A stretch of DNA of 63,994 bases from Aphanothece sp. CMT-3BRIN-NPC111 (GCA_019359765.1 JAHHGU010000026.1:1-63994); one strand, 5' to 3'. Positions 38,368 to 48,949 are shown, counted from the first letter of the stretch. Numbers and translations are program-made. The notes: a model not told the origin generated them from the sequence alone.

Positions 38368-38547
38368 AAGTACGTCCTCAAAATCTTAACTGTATACCTT
38401 TAGCCTAGACTCGCAAGCGATCAGGAAAACCCTACCCTAAGGGTTAGATTGAGTTGAGGGCATGCTTGCTATGAAGCCGACTGTAGCCTAACCTCGGTAT
38501 GATTCGGTTCAATAACTTGTAAACGCGATCGCGAAAGGTTTCGGCTC

Positions 38548-39657
38548 ATGATTTTCATGCCTTTCAATTTCCTCCTGTTATGGCTGGTGGGACTGCTGTC
38601 AATCGGGATACTGGGCGGGGGTATCTACATTCTCTATGAGTGGTACCAAGGGGAACTGGTGGGGATATCCTACTTGGTGGGTGGGCTGGTCATGGTTTTG
38701 TGGTCCGTTGGCGGTCGTTTTATCAGCTTGCCCCTATTTCGTCGTCAAGGATCTGACGAACCCCATTTTCTGCGTACTGGTACTGTAAAGCGCCTATCCC
38801 GACCGGATGGTAGCATACTTCAAGTAGAGTTTTATGGACCAGAGGATGGTCAACCGATTATCCTTTCACACGGTTGGGGACCTAATAGTGCTGTTTGGTA
38901 TTATGCCAAGCGGCAATTAGGCGATCGCTTCCGACTGATTATTTGGGATATGCCAGGGTTAGGAAAATCCAAAAGGCCGAAAAATAAAGATTATTCCGTA
39001 GAAAAATATGCGCGGGATCTAGAAGCCGTTGTGGCGATCGCGGGGGAAAAGCCTGTTATCCTCCTGGGACATAGCATGGGCGGTATGGTGACACTAACAT
39101 TTTGTCGGCTGTTTCCCGAGTCTGTGGGACGGCGCGTGGCTGGCTTAATTCTTGTGGATACTACCTATACCAATCCGGTAAAAACTTGTATCTTTAGCGG
39201 TTTGGTACGCGCTTTGCAGAAGCCGTTGCTTCAACCTCTTTTGTACCTGACGATTTTCCTATCGCCCATTCTTTGGGTAATGGCTTGGTTGAGCTATTTT
39301 AATGGTTCCCTGTACATCACCACAGAACTGTCTGGATTTACTGGCAAAGAAACGCGCGGTCAACTAAATTTTTCAGCTTTACTATCGGCTTTGGGTTCAC
39401 CTGGCGTGCTGGCGCGTGGCACCCTGGGGATGTTCAAGTACGATGAAACTCAAACGCTCTCTAAAATTAACATTCCCGTGTTGCTAGTTACCGGGGATTC
39501 AGATATAGCAGTTCTCCCAGCAACTAGCATACGCATGGAAGCGGAATTGCCTCAAGCAGAAATTGTGACTTTAAAGCCAGCGGGACACATGAGTTTAATA
39601 GAGCGGAATCAGCAGTTTTCTGAAGCTGTCAGCAGGTTTAGTGATGGTTGCTATTGA
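38548..39657 (+). CDS. membrane-anchored alpha/beta hydrolase
   Basis: 369 residues. Two N-terminal membrane helices (about 5-27 and 38-56) precede an alpha/beta-hydrolase domain (about 80-365). The oxyanion region LSHGWGPNSAVWYY, nucleophile elbow GHSMGG (Ser about 176), Asp in VTGDSDIAV and His in PAGHMSLIE make a complete catalytic triad. The substrate is not evident; esterase or lipase activity is likely. The start at 38548 (MIFMPFNFLL) has a second ATG three codons later. The stop TGA (39655-39657) is the first part of a hairpin repeat. Confidence 0.88.
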   Translation: MIFMPFNFLLLWLVGLLSIGILGGGIYILYEWYQGELVGISYLVGGLVMVLWSVGGRFISLPLFRRQGSDEPHFLRTGTVKRLSRPDGSILQVEFYGPEDGQPIILSHGWGPNSAVWYYAKRQLGDRFRLIIWDMPGLGKSKRPKNKDYSVEKYARDLEAVVAIAGEKPVILLGHSMGGMVTLTFCRLFPESVGRRVAGLILVDTTYTNPVKTCIFSGLVRALQKPLLQPLLYLTIFLSPILWVMAWLSYFNGSLYITTELSGFTGKETRGQLNFSALLSALGSPGVLARGTLGMFKYDETQTLSKINIPVLLVTGDSDIAVLPATSIRMEAELPQAEIVTLKPAGHMSLIERNQQFSEAVSRFSDGCY

Positions 39658-39690
39658 GACTCCCCATGCGTTTACGCAGGGGATTCTTGC
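39655..39690. repeat. solitary IS200/IS605-end-like hairpin at the 3' end of the hydrolase gene
   Basis: TGAGACTCCCC opens a stem CCCC-AT-GCG / CGC-A-GGGG with loop TTTA and ends GGGGATTCTTGCG. The TGA is the gene's stop codon. Same layout as at 5787 and 10591. Confidence 0.5.
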
Positions 39691-39920
39691 GTTTAGTTAC
39701 TTGCTCCCTAGGGAGGCAGTTATCAAAAAAAATAGGCTTACATAAATAAGAAGTAGAGACGCGCCATTACTCGTCAAGGCAAGGGTTCAATGGTTAGCAC
39801 CTTTAATTTCTGGATAGGCCTAGCTGAGTTAAAAGCAAAAGCCGTTGCTGATGATTGAAACTATCAATCAGACTAAAGGCGATCGCTTAATATAAAAGTA
39901 TCCCAAAGGAGCCTTGAAAT

Positions 39921-40490
39921 ATGACTGCTAGCCAAAGCTCTACCTACGTCTCTCCAGAAGACTATTTAGAAGGAGAGAAAATAAGCCCAATTAAGCATGA
40001 ATATAGGCAAGGAGAAATCTATGCAATGGCAGGCGCAAGCGATGCTCATGTCACCATTGCTGGAAACTTATTTGCGCTGCTGAGAAACCATGTTCGAGGT
40101 AGTGGCTGCCGTGCTTATATGGCAGAGATGAAAGCACAAATTGAGCAAGCTAATATATTTTACTATCCAGATGTGATGGTGACTTGTGATGAACGAGATA
40201 GAAATCCTGAAGATTTCAAACGCTACCCATGCTTAATTGTGGAAGTACTATCCCCGACCACAGGAGCTTTTGACCGAGGGGATAAATTTGCAGACTACCG
40301 CACATTAGATACTCTTCAAGAATATGTGTTAATCAATCAAGAAAGGGTAAGTGTAGAGTGTTTCCGTCGCAATGAAGAGGGGCGATGGGTTCTCTATCCC
40401 TATGGCGAAGGTGAAGAAGTCTACTTGGCTAGTGTTGATTTTCGATGTGCGATCGCCGCTTTATATGAAGATGTGGCAGGGCTTGTATGA
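39921..40490 (+). CDS. Uma2 family (DUF820) putative restriction-like nuclease
   Basis: 189 residues of the Uma2/DUF820 family, very abundant in cyanobacteria and predicted to have a PD-(D/E)xK nuclease fold. The core is visible: YRQGEIYAMAGASDAHVTIAGNL, then YYPDVMVTCD with the Asp, and LIVEVLSPTTGAFDRGDKFADYR with Glu and the Lys-bearing helix. The biological role is unknown; these genes are often linked to mobile or repeat DNA. Ribosome site AAAGGAGCC precedes the ATG. Stand-alone gene. Confidence 0.92.
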   Translation: MTASQSSTYVSPEDYLEGEKISPIKHEYRQGEIYAMAGASDAHVTIAGNLFALLRNHVRGSGCRAYMAEMKAQIEQANIFYYPDVMVTCDERDRNPEDFKRYPCLIVEVLSPTTGAFDRGDKFADYRTLDTLQEYVLINQERVSVECFRRNEEGRWVLYPYGEGEEVYLASVDFRCAIAALYEDVAGLV

Positions 40491-40556
40491 TATAACAAAT
40501 TGCCATTAAGACGAGGGTGCGACCTCTAGAGTAGAGTCCTAGTATCAACTTGTTAA

Positions 40557-41828
40557 ATGCAGCAAGCCTCACAGCCGATTGTTAAAGATTTAGTACTAAT
40601 TGGGGGCGGTCACAGCCATGCTATTGCCCTAAAAATGTTTGGTATGAAACCGCTACCCGGAGTTCGCATAACTGTAATTACAGAAACTTCAGATACGCCC
40701 TATTCTGGAATGCTGCCCGGTTATATAGCAGGCTTCTATAGCTACGATGAATGCCACATTCACCTGGAAGACATAACCGAATTTGCCCAAGCCCAGCTGT
40801 TAATTGACCGGGTAATTAATTTAGATCTAGAAAATAACAAGGTTATATGCGCTAACGATCCAGATGTTAAATTCGATATTCTATCAATCAATATTGGCAG
40901 TACCCCAGCAACATTATTTGTACCGGGAGCATCACAATACGCAATTCCTGTCAAGCCTGTACAAAAGTTTTTAATACACTGGGAACAGCTGATTGAACGT
41001 GTAGCTCAGTTTCCACAAGAATTAATTTGCCTCAGCATAGTGGGCGGGGGGGCTGGTGGTGTGGAACTGGCAATGTCAATGCGTATGCGCCTGCATCAAA
41101 TGCTCAAAAATGCTCAGATGCCTGTAGAAAACCTACAAATCCATTTATTCCATCGCGGTGCCTTCCTGATGCCGCACTATAACCCCTGGGTGCGCCGTCG
41201 CCTGCAAAAAATTCTCACTCAGCAGGGAATTAAGCTGCATTTGGGGGAAACAGTGTGTGAGGTTCAACCCCACAAGGTTAAATGCGAGTCCGGTTTAACG
41301 GTGGAATGCGACTGTATCTTTTGGGTAACTGAAGCATCCGCACCTACTTGGCTGAAAACGGCTGGGTTGGCAACGGACTCAAAAGGCTTTATTCAGGTAA
41401 GCGACTCTTTGCAATCAGTATCTCACCCTGATGTATTTGCCGTTGGTGATATTGCCACAATGGTGAATCATCCCCGCCCTAAAGCTGGAGTGTTTGCCGT
41501 GCGTCAAGGGAAGCCTCTTTTTAAGAACCTGCGGCGGGCTTTAGTGAAAAAGCCGCTTAAGCCGTACAGACCACAGAAGCAATATCTCAGCTTGATTGGT
41601 ACAGGTGATGAATCTGCGATCGCTTCTTGGGGGGGCTTCGGCTGTCAATCACCGCTGTTGTGGCGCTGGAAAGATCGCATTGATCGGCAGTTTATGGCTC
41701 AGTTCAACGAAAATCAGCAACCTTTTGAGCGGTCAGCCCAGCTTGAGTCATCTCTCGGCATACTGAAAGAAGGAGAGCAGTTGCAATCGCTCCCCGCTAA
41801 GTCTGTGAAATATAACCAGGAACAATGA
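40557..41828 (+). CDS. FAD-dependent oxidoreductase, the SelD-fusion type flavoprotein without SelD
   Basis: 423 residues with two Rossmann folds: FAD-binding LVLIGGGHSHAIAL at the N-terminus and NAD-binding SIVGGGAGGVELAMSM (about 160-175), plus VFAVGDIATM (about 297-306) of the pyridine nucleotide-disulfide oxidoreductase family. In many cyanobacteria this domain is the N-terminal half of a long selenide-water-dikinase (SelD) protein. Here the protein stops shortly after WRWKDRIDRQFMAQF, where the fusion linker would be, and its last codons overlap the DUF3172 gene (ATGA). No SelD sequence is found. Likely electron-transfer or sulfur/selenium redox role, unproven. Confidence 0.85.
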   Translation: MQQASQPIVKDLVLIGGGHSHAIALKMFGMKPLPGVRITVITETSDTPYSGMLPGYIAGFYSYDECHIHLEDITEFAQAQLLIDRVINLDLENNKVICANDPDVKFDILSINIGSTPATLFVPGASQYAIPVKPVQKFLIHWEQLIERVAQFPQELICLSIVGGGAGGVELAMSMRMRLHQMLKNAQMPVENLQIHLFHRGAFLMPHYNPWVRRRLQKILTQQGIKLHLGETVCEVQPHKVKCESGLTVECDCIFWVTEASAPTWLKTAGLATDSKGFIQVSDSLQSVSHPDVFAVGDIATMVNHPRPKAGVFAVRQGKPLFKNLRRALVKKPLKPYRPQKQYLSLIGTGDESAIASWGGFGCQSPLLWRWKDRIDRQFMAQFNENQQPFERSAQLESSLGILKEGEQLQSLPAKSVKYNQEQ

Positions 41829-42364
41829 AACGTAACTCTAGGTACTCCGACTCTCAACCTTCCGCGCCTAAATCCTCTGCCTCTAAATCCCCATTCAATT
41901 ACGCCTACCTGGCGATTATAGGTGGCATATTTATTTTGGGTATTGGCTTTGGCATTGCCTTTAGCTCCACAGCGACGCTAAATCCACAAAACGTTGCCTC
42001 TCGTGAATTTATTGACCAAAGTGCGCCGAATCCGGAGCTTTGCGTCCAGTTTGGAGCCAGTGCGATGGTAATGGATACCCGCCTATTTGTGACGCTCAAC
42101 CCCTTTAGTGTCTATATCTCTCAGCCTAGTATGCGTCCAGGGTGTGTGCTGCGTAGCACGAACTGGACTATCTTAGAGCAAAGAAAACTGGTGACATCAG
42201 ATCAGGTGCGGGAATGTAAGCAGCGGATGAACACCTTTGGCTACACGGGAGTCCTTGAGGGTTCACCTCAGATTAATTGCATCTATCAAAACGACGCCGC
42301 CAAGAATTTATTCTCGAATCAACCAGGTGTCGGCGCATCGCCACCGGAAGCTAACAATTTCTAA
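41825..42364 (+). CDS. DUF3172 family membrane protein
   Basis: 179 residues, a cyanobacteria-specific family of unknown function. A disordered Ser/Pro/Lys-rich N-terminus (1-24) is followed by one membrane helix (YLAIIGGIFILGIGFGIAF, about 27-46) and a domain with FIDQSAPNPELCVQFGASAMVMDTR (split as FIDQSAPNPELC and QFGASAMVMDTR) and three conserved Cys. The start codon overlaps the stop of the upstream flavoprotein by four bases, so the two are translationally coupled and may work together. Confidence 0.88.
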   Translation: MKRNSRYSDSQPSAPKSSASKSPFNYAYLAIIGGIFILGIGFGIAFSSTATLNPQNVASREFIDQSAPNPELCVQFGASAMVMDTRLFVTLNPFSVYISQPSMRPGCVLRSTNWTILEQRKLVTSDQVRECKQRMNTFGYTGVLEGSPQINCIYQNDAAKNLFSNQPGVGASPPEANNF

Positions 42365-42401
42365 AGCCCATGATAAGTAGTCAGCTGTGTTCTATTAATA
42401 T

Positions 42402-43571
42402 TTAGCGCCCATCCTCGGCAATCTGGACTTGCAAAATTTGACCGGGCTGGATGTTTGTTGGTTGGGGAGCATTCAAAGTAGAAGTAGAATTGGGGGCAAT
42501 TCGGCTCGACGCTCGCTGCTGGTTGCCGCCCAGTATCTCTGACTGAGCTACCAAGGGAACATTATCCCGACCCAAGATGATCGCTTGGGTAATGAAGCGA
42601 CTACCGCTACTATCAGTTTCAAAGCGCCCGATTATTGGTGTACCAGATGGAGCCAGGATCTTGCCAGTGCGATCGCGAATCTCTTCGTGTAACAGCAACA
42701 CTTCCTGTATCGGCTTCTCCACTTGGAGCTTGAGAATATTTTTACCTGGATAGCGTAGTTTAATTAGCGTGCCAGCTGGTAGTAGCACCCTCGAAAAGTT
42801 GGAACCAGTGCCGCTACTGGGCAATGTTACGGAGGCTTGTCTAGTATTCGGTAGTGGCTGACCAAATTCAATCACCGAGGCTGTGGGTACAGGTGCCCCT
42901 GCTGTTTCTGGTTGCAACACCGGAACATTAATCCTGGGCGCTTGATTAGTCACAAAAATGGCTGGCGGCATTGTATTGGCAGATGCCGATGTGCTGGAAG
43001 TTGATGCCTCATTACGATTCAAAGGCGGCACCTTTACCACTGGTGTCTGTGGGGTTGTGAAACTAGCTGGTGGCAGCGTGGTAGGTAAGATTGTCGGCGC
43101 TGATGTACTTGAGGTGTTGGGCTTCTCAGTAATTACGGAACGTAGCAACCATCGATTGCCATCCGACTCTGGGGGAAGGAACAGTTGCACTTCTTCCGGA
43201 GCCAAAACCACTTGTGGCGATAGCTCCAAGACAATCCGGGTAACATTTCCCTCTAACTGCGTGACTTTAATTAAGCGTACTGAGCCTAAATAAGTTTTTT
43301 GCCTTTCAACTCTTCCTAACTGAGTGCGCGGTAAATCTATGACAATACGAGGCGGTTGGGACGCTAGAAAGTAGCGGGGCATCGTAGCTTCATTTAAGTT
43401 GATTTCCAACTGATTTGTAGCTGGGTCAAATCGCCAGCTGGTGAGGCTGGCACCTTGAGCAGAGAGCGCTAGGCAGCAGACTGCTACAGCAGTTGAAACA
43501 CTAGTGAGGCTAAGCGTTTTCACTCCCTTCATACTAGACCAAAATTCCCAAATTGATTTTTGTTTAGACAT
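42402..43571 (-). CDS. AMIN-domain periplasmic protein
   Basis: 389 residues. A signal peptide with SVSTAVAVCCLALSAQGA (about 22-40) precedes an AMIN domain (about 43-130; LTSWRFDPATNQLEINL, PRIVIDLPRTQLG), which binds peptidoglycan or envelope partners in cell-division and pilus proteins. The middle (about 150-240) is a Thr/Pro/Ser-rich linker, and the C-terminal 130 residues have LPAGTLIKLRYPGKN and a beta-rich pattern. The whole lacks an amidase domain. A second Met at residue 14 is an alternative start. Convergent with the DUF3172 gene. Confidence 0.85.
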   Translation of the reverse strand: MSKQKSIWEFWSSMKGVKTLSLTSVSTAVAVCCLALSAQGASLTSWRFDPATNQLEINLNEATMPRYFLASQPPRIVIDLPRTQLGRVERQKTYLGSVRLIKVTQLEGNVTRIVLELSPQVVLAPEEVQLFLPPESDGNRWLLRSVITEKPNTSSTSAPTILPTTLPPASFTTPQTPVVKVPPLNRNEASTSSTSASANTMPPAIFVTNQAPRINVPVLQPETAGAPVPTASVIEFGQPLPNTRQASVTLPSSGTGSNFSRVLLPAGTLIKLRYPGKNILKLQVEKPIQEVLLLHEEIRDRTGKILAPSGTPIIGRFETDSSGSRFITQAIILGRDNVPLVAQSEILGGNQQRASSRIAPNSTSTLNAPQPTNIQPGQILQVQIAEDGR

Positions 43572-44100
43572 TGCTTATGACCAGAAGTTGGAACCTAGCT
43601 TGGCTCCGGGATACTCATAAGGTGGGAACTTCAAAAATTTTTATCATACTTTTTTGGGGTGAAAACCCTGCCCCTTGCGACCAACTTTGTATTACGATTA
43701 GCAATAATAATACGGTACCGTTTTGTGAGTTTGACGCCCAGATCCGCTTTTCAATACTAATCAAGACACAGCGGTTGCTTCATTAATTTCTGCGCTAGGC
43801 ATCGCAAAATCTTTAAAATTCCCTCACAAAGCAACTGTACTAAGATTACCCATTAATCGCAGGTAAATTACTAACCTCGAAAAAGTGGCATTAGCCAGCA
43901 ATTGAGTACAGCTAATCCAAAAGATTTATTAATCTGTAGCTTAAATGACACAAATGCGAGCTGGCTTTAAACTATTTTTTCTTAAAAGACAAGGCAATCC
44001 GTGGAAATGTATTTCAGTATTTGAGCAGCAAACATAATTGGTAATTTAGATTCCCAATTGCCTCTTTTTAGGGGCAACATTGAACCAGCAAGAGATATTG
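43572..44100. other. intergenic region without a recognised gene
   Basis: About 530 AT-rich bases upstream of the AMIN gene. Small frames occur, but none has a ribosome site or protein-like composition. No clear repeat. Confidence 0.35.
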
Positions 44101-44275
44101 CTGATGGGTTTGCACCTTATAAAAATACAGGCGTAGGCTGCCGCAGATGTGTATAAAGTGTGCGATAAACTCCTTGCTGGCGATAGCTAGGTTCAATATA
44201 AACATCCTGTATCCACCAAAACCAAGCATTTCGCTAATCGGTTCACTCATAAGTAACTAAGGATTAATGTTCTTT
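44101..44275 (-). pseudogene. GNAT acetyltransferase remnant
   Basis: Read on the minus strand in the frame that ends at 44118, the codons give SLVTYE-stop-TD-stop-RNAWFWWIQDVYIEPSYRQQG (in shorter pieces: WWIQDVYIEP, SYRQQGVYRTLYTHLR). The motif TYEWSDWRN...WWIQSVYV...RRQGVF is typical of a cyanobacterial GNAT family; the two stops sit where Trp codons are expected (TGA, TAG from TGG). The N-terminal third and the end of the domain are missing. It lies downstream of the psaB terminator. A decayed gene, not expressed as a functional enzyme. Confidence 0.65.
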
Positions 44276-44302
44276 TCTTGAGAAACCTCAGTCAATTTTA
44301 TT

Positions 44303-44338
44303 AAAAAATCCCCTACCGAAAGGCAGGGGATTTTTTTT
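44303..44338 (-). terminator. Rho-independent terminator of psaAB
   Basis: On the minus strand a stem TCCCCTGCC-TTTC-GGTAGGGGA lies 40 bases after the psaB stop and is followed by six T. A T-rich run also flanks the other side. Confidence 0.88.
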
Positions 44339-44377
44339 AGTTACCTAAAATGCTGGAGTCAGTTAACTACTCGGAGA

Positions 44378-46603
44378 TTAACCGAATTTACCAGCAGTCG
44401 AGGCAATCAAGAATGCCGCATAGGTAATGACGTAGCCAGCTGCGAAGTGAGCTAAACCAACGACACGACCTTGGACGATGGACAAAGCAACAGGCTTGTC
44501 CTTCCAACGAACTAGGTTCGCCAGCGGAGTACGCTCATGTGCCCAGACTAGAGTTTCAATCAACTCTTGCCAGTAACCACGCCAAGCGATCAGGAACATG
44601 AAGCCGGTTGCCCAAACCAGGTGTCCAAAGAGGAACATCCAGGACCAGACAGAAAGGTTATTCATGCCGTAGGGCGTGTAGCCGTTGATCGTCTGAGCGG
44701 AGTACAGCCAGAGGTAATCGCGGAACCAGCCCATTAGGTAGGTTGAGGACTCATTGAACTGAGCGACGTTGCCTTGCCAGATACCCAGATGCTTCCAGTG
44801 CCAGTAGAAGGTGACCCAACCAAGGGTGTTCAGCATCCAGAATGTGGCGAGGTAGAAGGCATCCCAAGCGGAAAGTTCGCAGGTACCGCCCCGACCAGGA
44901 CCATCACAAGGGAAGGAATAGCCGAAGTCCTTTTTATCGGGCATCAGCTTGGTGCCACGGGCATCCAACGCACCCTTGACAAGAATCAGGGTGGTGGTGT
45001 GCAGACCCAGTGCGATCGCATGGTGAACCAGGAAATCGCCAGGGCCAATTGTCAGGAACAGAGAGTTGGTGGTGTTGTTGATGGCATCCAACCAACCTGG
45101 CAACCAGACGTTACCGTAGTTAGGCCAAGCGGTAGTCGCAATACTGTCTGGGTTAGACAGCAGCGTGTTCATGCCGTACAGCACCTTACCTTGAGAAGCC
45201 TGGATGAACTGGGCAAACACCGGCTCAACCAAAATTTGCTTCTCAGGTGTTCCGAAGGCAACCACAACGTCGTTGTGGACATACAGACCCAAGGTGTGGA
45301 AACCCAGGAATAGAGACACCCAGGAGAGGTGAGAGATGATCGCCTCTTTATGCTTTAACACCCGGTCAAGGACGTTGCCCCTGTTTTGATCGGGATCATA
45401 GTCCCGAACCCAGAAGATGCCAGCGTGGGCGAAAGCCCCAACCATTATGAAACCAGCGATGTACTGGTGGTGGGTGTAGAGCGCTGCCTGCGTTGTGAAG
45501 TCCTTAGCCATAAAGGCGTAAGGAGGCAACGAGTACATATGCTGCGCCACCAAGGAAGTAATAACTCCTAGAGCTGCCAGGTGTATAGACAACTGGAAGT
45601 GCAGAGAGTTGTTATAAGTGTCGTACAACCCTTGGTGAGGCAGGTTGAACTGACCTTCGACCTTGCTGCCAAAGAAGCTTTTGGCATTCAACATGTCTTT
45701 GATGCTGTGACCAATGCCCCAGTTCGTCCGGTACATGTGGCCAGCGATGATCAACAAGACTGCGAGTGCAAGGTGGTGGTGAGCCATATCCGTCAGCCAC
45801 AGGGACTGAGTCTGCGGATGGAAGCCACCCACGAATGTCAGAATTGCCGTTCCTGCCCCTTGAGACGTTCCAAACACGTGCTGAGCCGTATCCGGGTTCT
45901 GGGCGTAAACTCCCCAGTTGCCGGTGAAGAACGGACCTAGACCAGCCGGGTGAGGTGGGGTAGTCAGGAAGTTCTCCCAACCCACATGCTGACCGCGAGA
46001 TTCGGGGATAGCTACGTGAATTAGGTGACCTGCCCAAGCCAAACAGCTGACACCAAATAGACCAGCCAAATGGTGATTCAGGCGAGACTCAGCATTCTTG
46101 AACCAAGACAAACTAGGGCTGAACTTGGGCTGTAGGTGTAGCCAACCTGCGAACAGGAATACTGCTGCCAGCAACAGTAGGAACAATGCCCCCGTAAACA
46201 GGTCATTGTTTGTCCGCATCCCTTGGGTGTACCACCAGTGGTATACCCCGGAGTAAGCTATGTTCACTGGCCCTGACGCTCCCGCTTGGGTGAATGCGTC
46301 CACTGCCGGAGAGCCAAAGTGGGGATCCCAAATCGCGTGGGCGATGGGACGGACATTTAAAGGATCTTTGATCCACTGTTCGAAGTTACCTTGCCAGGCT
46401 ACGTGGAACAGGAGGCTAGAAGTCCACAGGAAGATGATTGCTACGTGGCCGAAGTGAGAGGCAAAAATCTTTTGGTAAAGATTCTCCTCAGTCATACCAT
46501 CGTGGCTTTCAAAGTCGTGGGCTGTAGCAATCCCATACCATATCCGACGTGTTGTCGGATCTTGAGCGAGATCCTGGCTAAATTTGGGAAATTTAGTTGC
46601 CAT
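44378..46603 (-). CDS. psaB: photosystem I P700 apoprotein A2
   Basis: 741 residues; one of the two core subunits of photosystem I in the thylakoid membrane, with eleven helices holding P700, the antenna chlorophylls, phylloquinone and half of the FX cluster. The FX loop [12 protein letters not shown] lies at about residues 557-568 with both Cys. Start [20 protein letters not shown] is canonical and follows GGAGGAG; the frame runs upstream but that sequence is not conserved. Second gene of psaA-psaB, with a 90-base gap. A terminator follows. Confidence 0.99.
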   Translation of the reverse strand: MATKFPKFSQDLAQDPTTRRIWYGIATAHDFESHDGMTEENLYQKIFASHFGHVAIIFLWTSSLLFHVAWQGNFEQWIKDPLNVRPIAHAIWDPHFGSPAVDAFTQAGASGPVNIAYSGVYHWWYTQGMRTNNDLFTGALFLLLLAAVFLFAGWLHLQPKFSPSLSWFKNAESRLNHHLAGLFGVSCLAWAGHLIHVAIPESRGQHVGWENFLTTPPHPAGLGPFFTGNWGVYAQNPDTAQHVFGTSQGAGTAILTFVGGFHPQTQSLWLTDMAHHHLALAVLLIIAGHMYRTNWGIGHSIKDMLNAKSFFGSKVEGQFNLPHQGLYDTYNNSLHFQLSIHLAALGVITSLVAQHMYSLPPYAFMAKDFTTQAALYTHHQYIAGFIMVGAFAHAGIFWVRDYDPDQNRGNVLDRVLKHKEAIISHLSWVSLFLGFHTLGLYVHNDVVVAFGTPEKQILVEPVFAQFIQASQGKVLYGMNTLLSNPDSIATTAWPNYGNVWLPGWLDAINNTTNSLFLTIGPGDFLVHHAIALGLHTTTLILVKGALDARGTKLMPDKKDFGYSFPCDGPGRGGTCELSAWDAFYLATFWMLNTLGWVTFYWHWKHLGIWQGNVAQFNESSTYLMGWFRDYLWLYSAQTINGYTPYGMNNLSVWSWMFLFGHLVWATGFMFLIAWRGYWQELIETLVWAHERTPLANLVRWKDKPVALSIVQGRVVGLAHFAAGYVITYAAFLIASTAGKFG

Positions 46604-46693
46604 AAATTTGACTAACTCCTCCATTTAGCCTCCAGCTATCAGCTAGTAGCGGATCAGATGAATGGCTGACCGCTAACCGCTGATCGCTGAATG

Positions 46694-48949
46694 CTAGCCT
46701 AGTGAAATGATTCGCGCCTCAAAGAACGCCCAGATAGTGACGATTGCGCCCAGAAGGTAGTGAGCTACCCCCACAGCCCGACCGTGAATGATACTCAATG
46801 CACGAGGCTGAATGCTTGGTGCAACCTTCAACTTATTGTGAGCCCAAACAATTGACTCAATCAACTCCTGCCAGTAGCCGCGACCGCTGAACAGGAACAT
46901 CAGGCTAAAGGCAAAAACGAAGTGTCCAGCCAGGAACATCAGACCGTAGGCTGAGAGCGCTGTCCCGTAGGACTGGATTACCTGAGCAGATTGTGCCCAT
47001 TGGAAATCACGCAACCAACCGTTGATCGTGATGGCGCTCATCGCAAAGTTACCACCGGTGAGATGGTCAACTGTGCCATCGGCAGCTACTGTTCCCCAGA
47101 CATCGGATTGCATCTTCCAGCTGAAGTGGTAAACCGCGATCGCGATGGTGTTGAACATCCAGAACAGGCCTAGGTATACATGATCCCAACCAGAGAGCAT
47201 GCAAGTACCACCCCGACCTGGACCGTCGCAGGGGAAACGGAAGCCCAAATTAGCTTTGTCTGGAATCAGACGAGAGTTCCGGGCAAACAGGAAACCCTTC
47301 AGCAGAATCAGTACAGTGACATGAATTTGAAAAGCGTGAATATGGTGGATCATAAAGTCCGCCGTACCCAGCGCGATTGGCATCATTGCCACCTTGCCAG
47401 CCACAGCGACAACGCCGCCGCCGAAGGCATAGCTAACTGGCTCTAGCGCGTTGGGAGCAGTGGCACCCGGAGCCAAAGTGTGGATGTTTTGCACGAACTG
47501 GGCAAACACCGGCTGGAGCTGAATTGCGGTGTCTGAGAACATGTCTTGGGGACGCCCCAAAGCCCGCATGGTGTCATTGTGGACGTACAACCCAAAGCTG
47601 TGGAAGCCCAGGAAAATACACACCCAGTTCAGGTGAGAGATAATCGCTTCTCGGTGACGAATCACCCGATCGATCACGTTATTTTGATTTACTGCCGGAT
47701 CGTAATCCCGCACCATAAAGATGGAAGCATGAGCGGCACCGCCAACGATGCAGAAAGCTCCAATCCACATGTGGTGGGTAAAGATGGACAGCTGCGTGGC
47801 ATAGTCAACCCCGATGTACGGATACGGAGGCATCGCGTACATGTGGTGAGCCACAATGATAGTAACGGAACCCAGCATGGCTAGGTTAACGGCCAACTGA
47901 GCATGCCAAGAAGTCGTGAGGTTTTCGTAGAGACCTTTGTGACCGTCACCTGTGAAGGGGCCTTTGTGGTTCTCTAGAATTTCCTTGATACTGTGACCAA
48001 TACCCCAGTTTGTCCGGTACATATGACCGGCAATGATGAACAGAACAGCCAGAGCCAAATGATGGTGTGCTGTATCTGTTAGCCACAAGCCACCGTTGAC
48101 TGGGTTCAAGCCGCCCTTGAATGTAAGGAAGTCGGCATACTGTCCCCAATTTAATGTCCAGAAGGGTGTTAATCCTTGGCTAAAACTAGGGTATAACTCA
48201 GCCATCAAGTCACGGTTCAGGATGAACTCGTGGGGCAAAGGAATGTCCCCAGGAGCCACACCAGCATCCAACAGCTTGTTCGTTGGCAGAGCTACGTGAA
48301 TCTGGTGACCAGCCCAAGAAAGGCATCCCAGACCCAGTAAACCAGCTAAGTGGTGGTTCAGCATCGACTCGGCATTCTGGAACCATTCCAGTTTGGGAGC
48401 GCGCTTATGATAGTGGAACCATCCAGCGAACAGCATCAATGCTGCCATTACCAAGCCACCGATGGCAGTGACATAAAGCTGGAATGTGTTTGTAAAACCA
48501 GCTGCACGCCAGACATAAAACAGACCAGAGGTGATCTGAATGCCGTGGAAGCCGCCGCCGACATCGGCGTTCAAAATTTGTTGACCGACGATGGGCCATA
48601 CAACCTGAGCACTGGGTTTAATACCAGTCGGGTTCGTTAGCCAAGCTTCATAGTTGGAGAAGCGAGCGCCATGAAAATACATGCCGCTCAACCAGATGAA
48701 AACGACGGCCAGGTGGCCAAAGTGAGCACTGAAGATTTTACGAGAAACGTCTTCGAGGTCACTGGTATGACTGTCGAAATCGTGAGAGAGGGCGTGAAGG
48801 TTCCAAATCCAGGTAGTGGTTTTGGGACCTCTAGCAAGTGTGCGATCGAAGTGACCGGGTTTTGCCCACCTTTCAAATGAAGTGGGCGTTGGGTCTTTAT
48901 CGACTACAACCCTTACTTTTGCCTCTCGCTCCGGAGGACTGATTGTCAT
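46694..48949 (-). CDS. psaA: photosystem I P700 apoprotein A1
   Basis: 751 residues; forms the photosystem I heterodimer with PsaB. The N-terminus [20 protein letters not shown] is canonical and follows GAGGAGATTCCTC; upstream in-frame codons are not part of the protein. The FX loop [12 protein letters not shown] is at about residue 575, and the family's His-rich transmembrane pattern is complete. The gene is preceded by about 550 bases without a gene, in keeping with the long, light-regulated control regions of psaA in cyanobacteria. Confidence 0.99.
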   Translation of the reverse strand: MTISPPEREAKVRVVVDKDPTPTSFERWAKPGHFDRTLARGPKTTTWIWNLHALSHDFDSHTSDLEDVSRKIFSAHFGHLAVVFIWLSGMYFHGARFSNYEAWLTNPTGIKPSAQVVWPIVGQQILNADVGGGFHGIQITSGLFYVWRAAGFTNTFQLYVTAIGGLVMAALMLFAGWFHYHKRAPKLEWFQNAESMLNHHLAGLLGLGCLSWAGHQIHVALPTNKLLDAGVAPGDIPLPHEFILNRDLMAELYPSFSQGLTPFWTLNWGQYADFLTFKGGLNPVNGGLWLTDTAHHHLALAVLFIIAGHMYRTNWGIGHSIKEILENHKGPFTGDGHKGLYENLTTSWHAQLAVNLAMLGSVTIIVAHHMYAMPPYPYIGVDYATQLSIFTHHMWIGAFCIVGGAAHASIFMVRDYDPAVNQNNVIDRVIRHREAIISHLNWVCIFLGFHSFGLYVHNDTMRALGRPQDMFSDTAIQLQPVFAQFVQNIHTLAPGATAPNALEPVSYAFGGGVVAVAGKVAMMPIALGTADFMIHHIHAFQIHVTVLILLKGFLFARNSRLIPDKANLGFRFPCDGPGRGGTCMLSGWDHVYLGLFWMFNTIAIAVYHFSWKMQSDVWGTVAADGTVDHLTGGNFAMSAITINGWLRDFQWAQSAQVIQSYGTALSAYGLMFLAGHFVFAFSLMFLFSGRGYWQELIESIVWAHNKLKVAPSIQPRALSIIHGRAVGVAHYLLGAIVTIWAFFEARIISLG

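Noticed and set aside
43571..43786. 71-codon frame divergent from the AMIN gene
   Set aside because: Starts inside the AMIN start codon region, no ribosome site, unlikely composition.
44774..48880. Many antisense and alternate-frame ORFs inside psaA and psaB
   Set aside because: Shadows of the highly biased psa coding sequence; none has family features.
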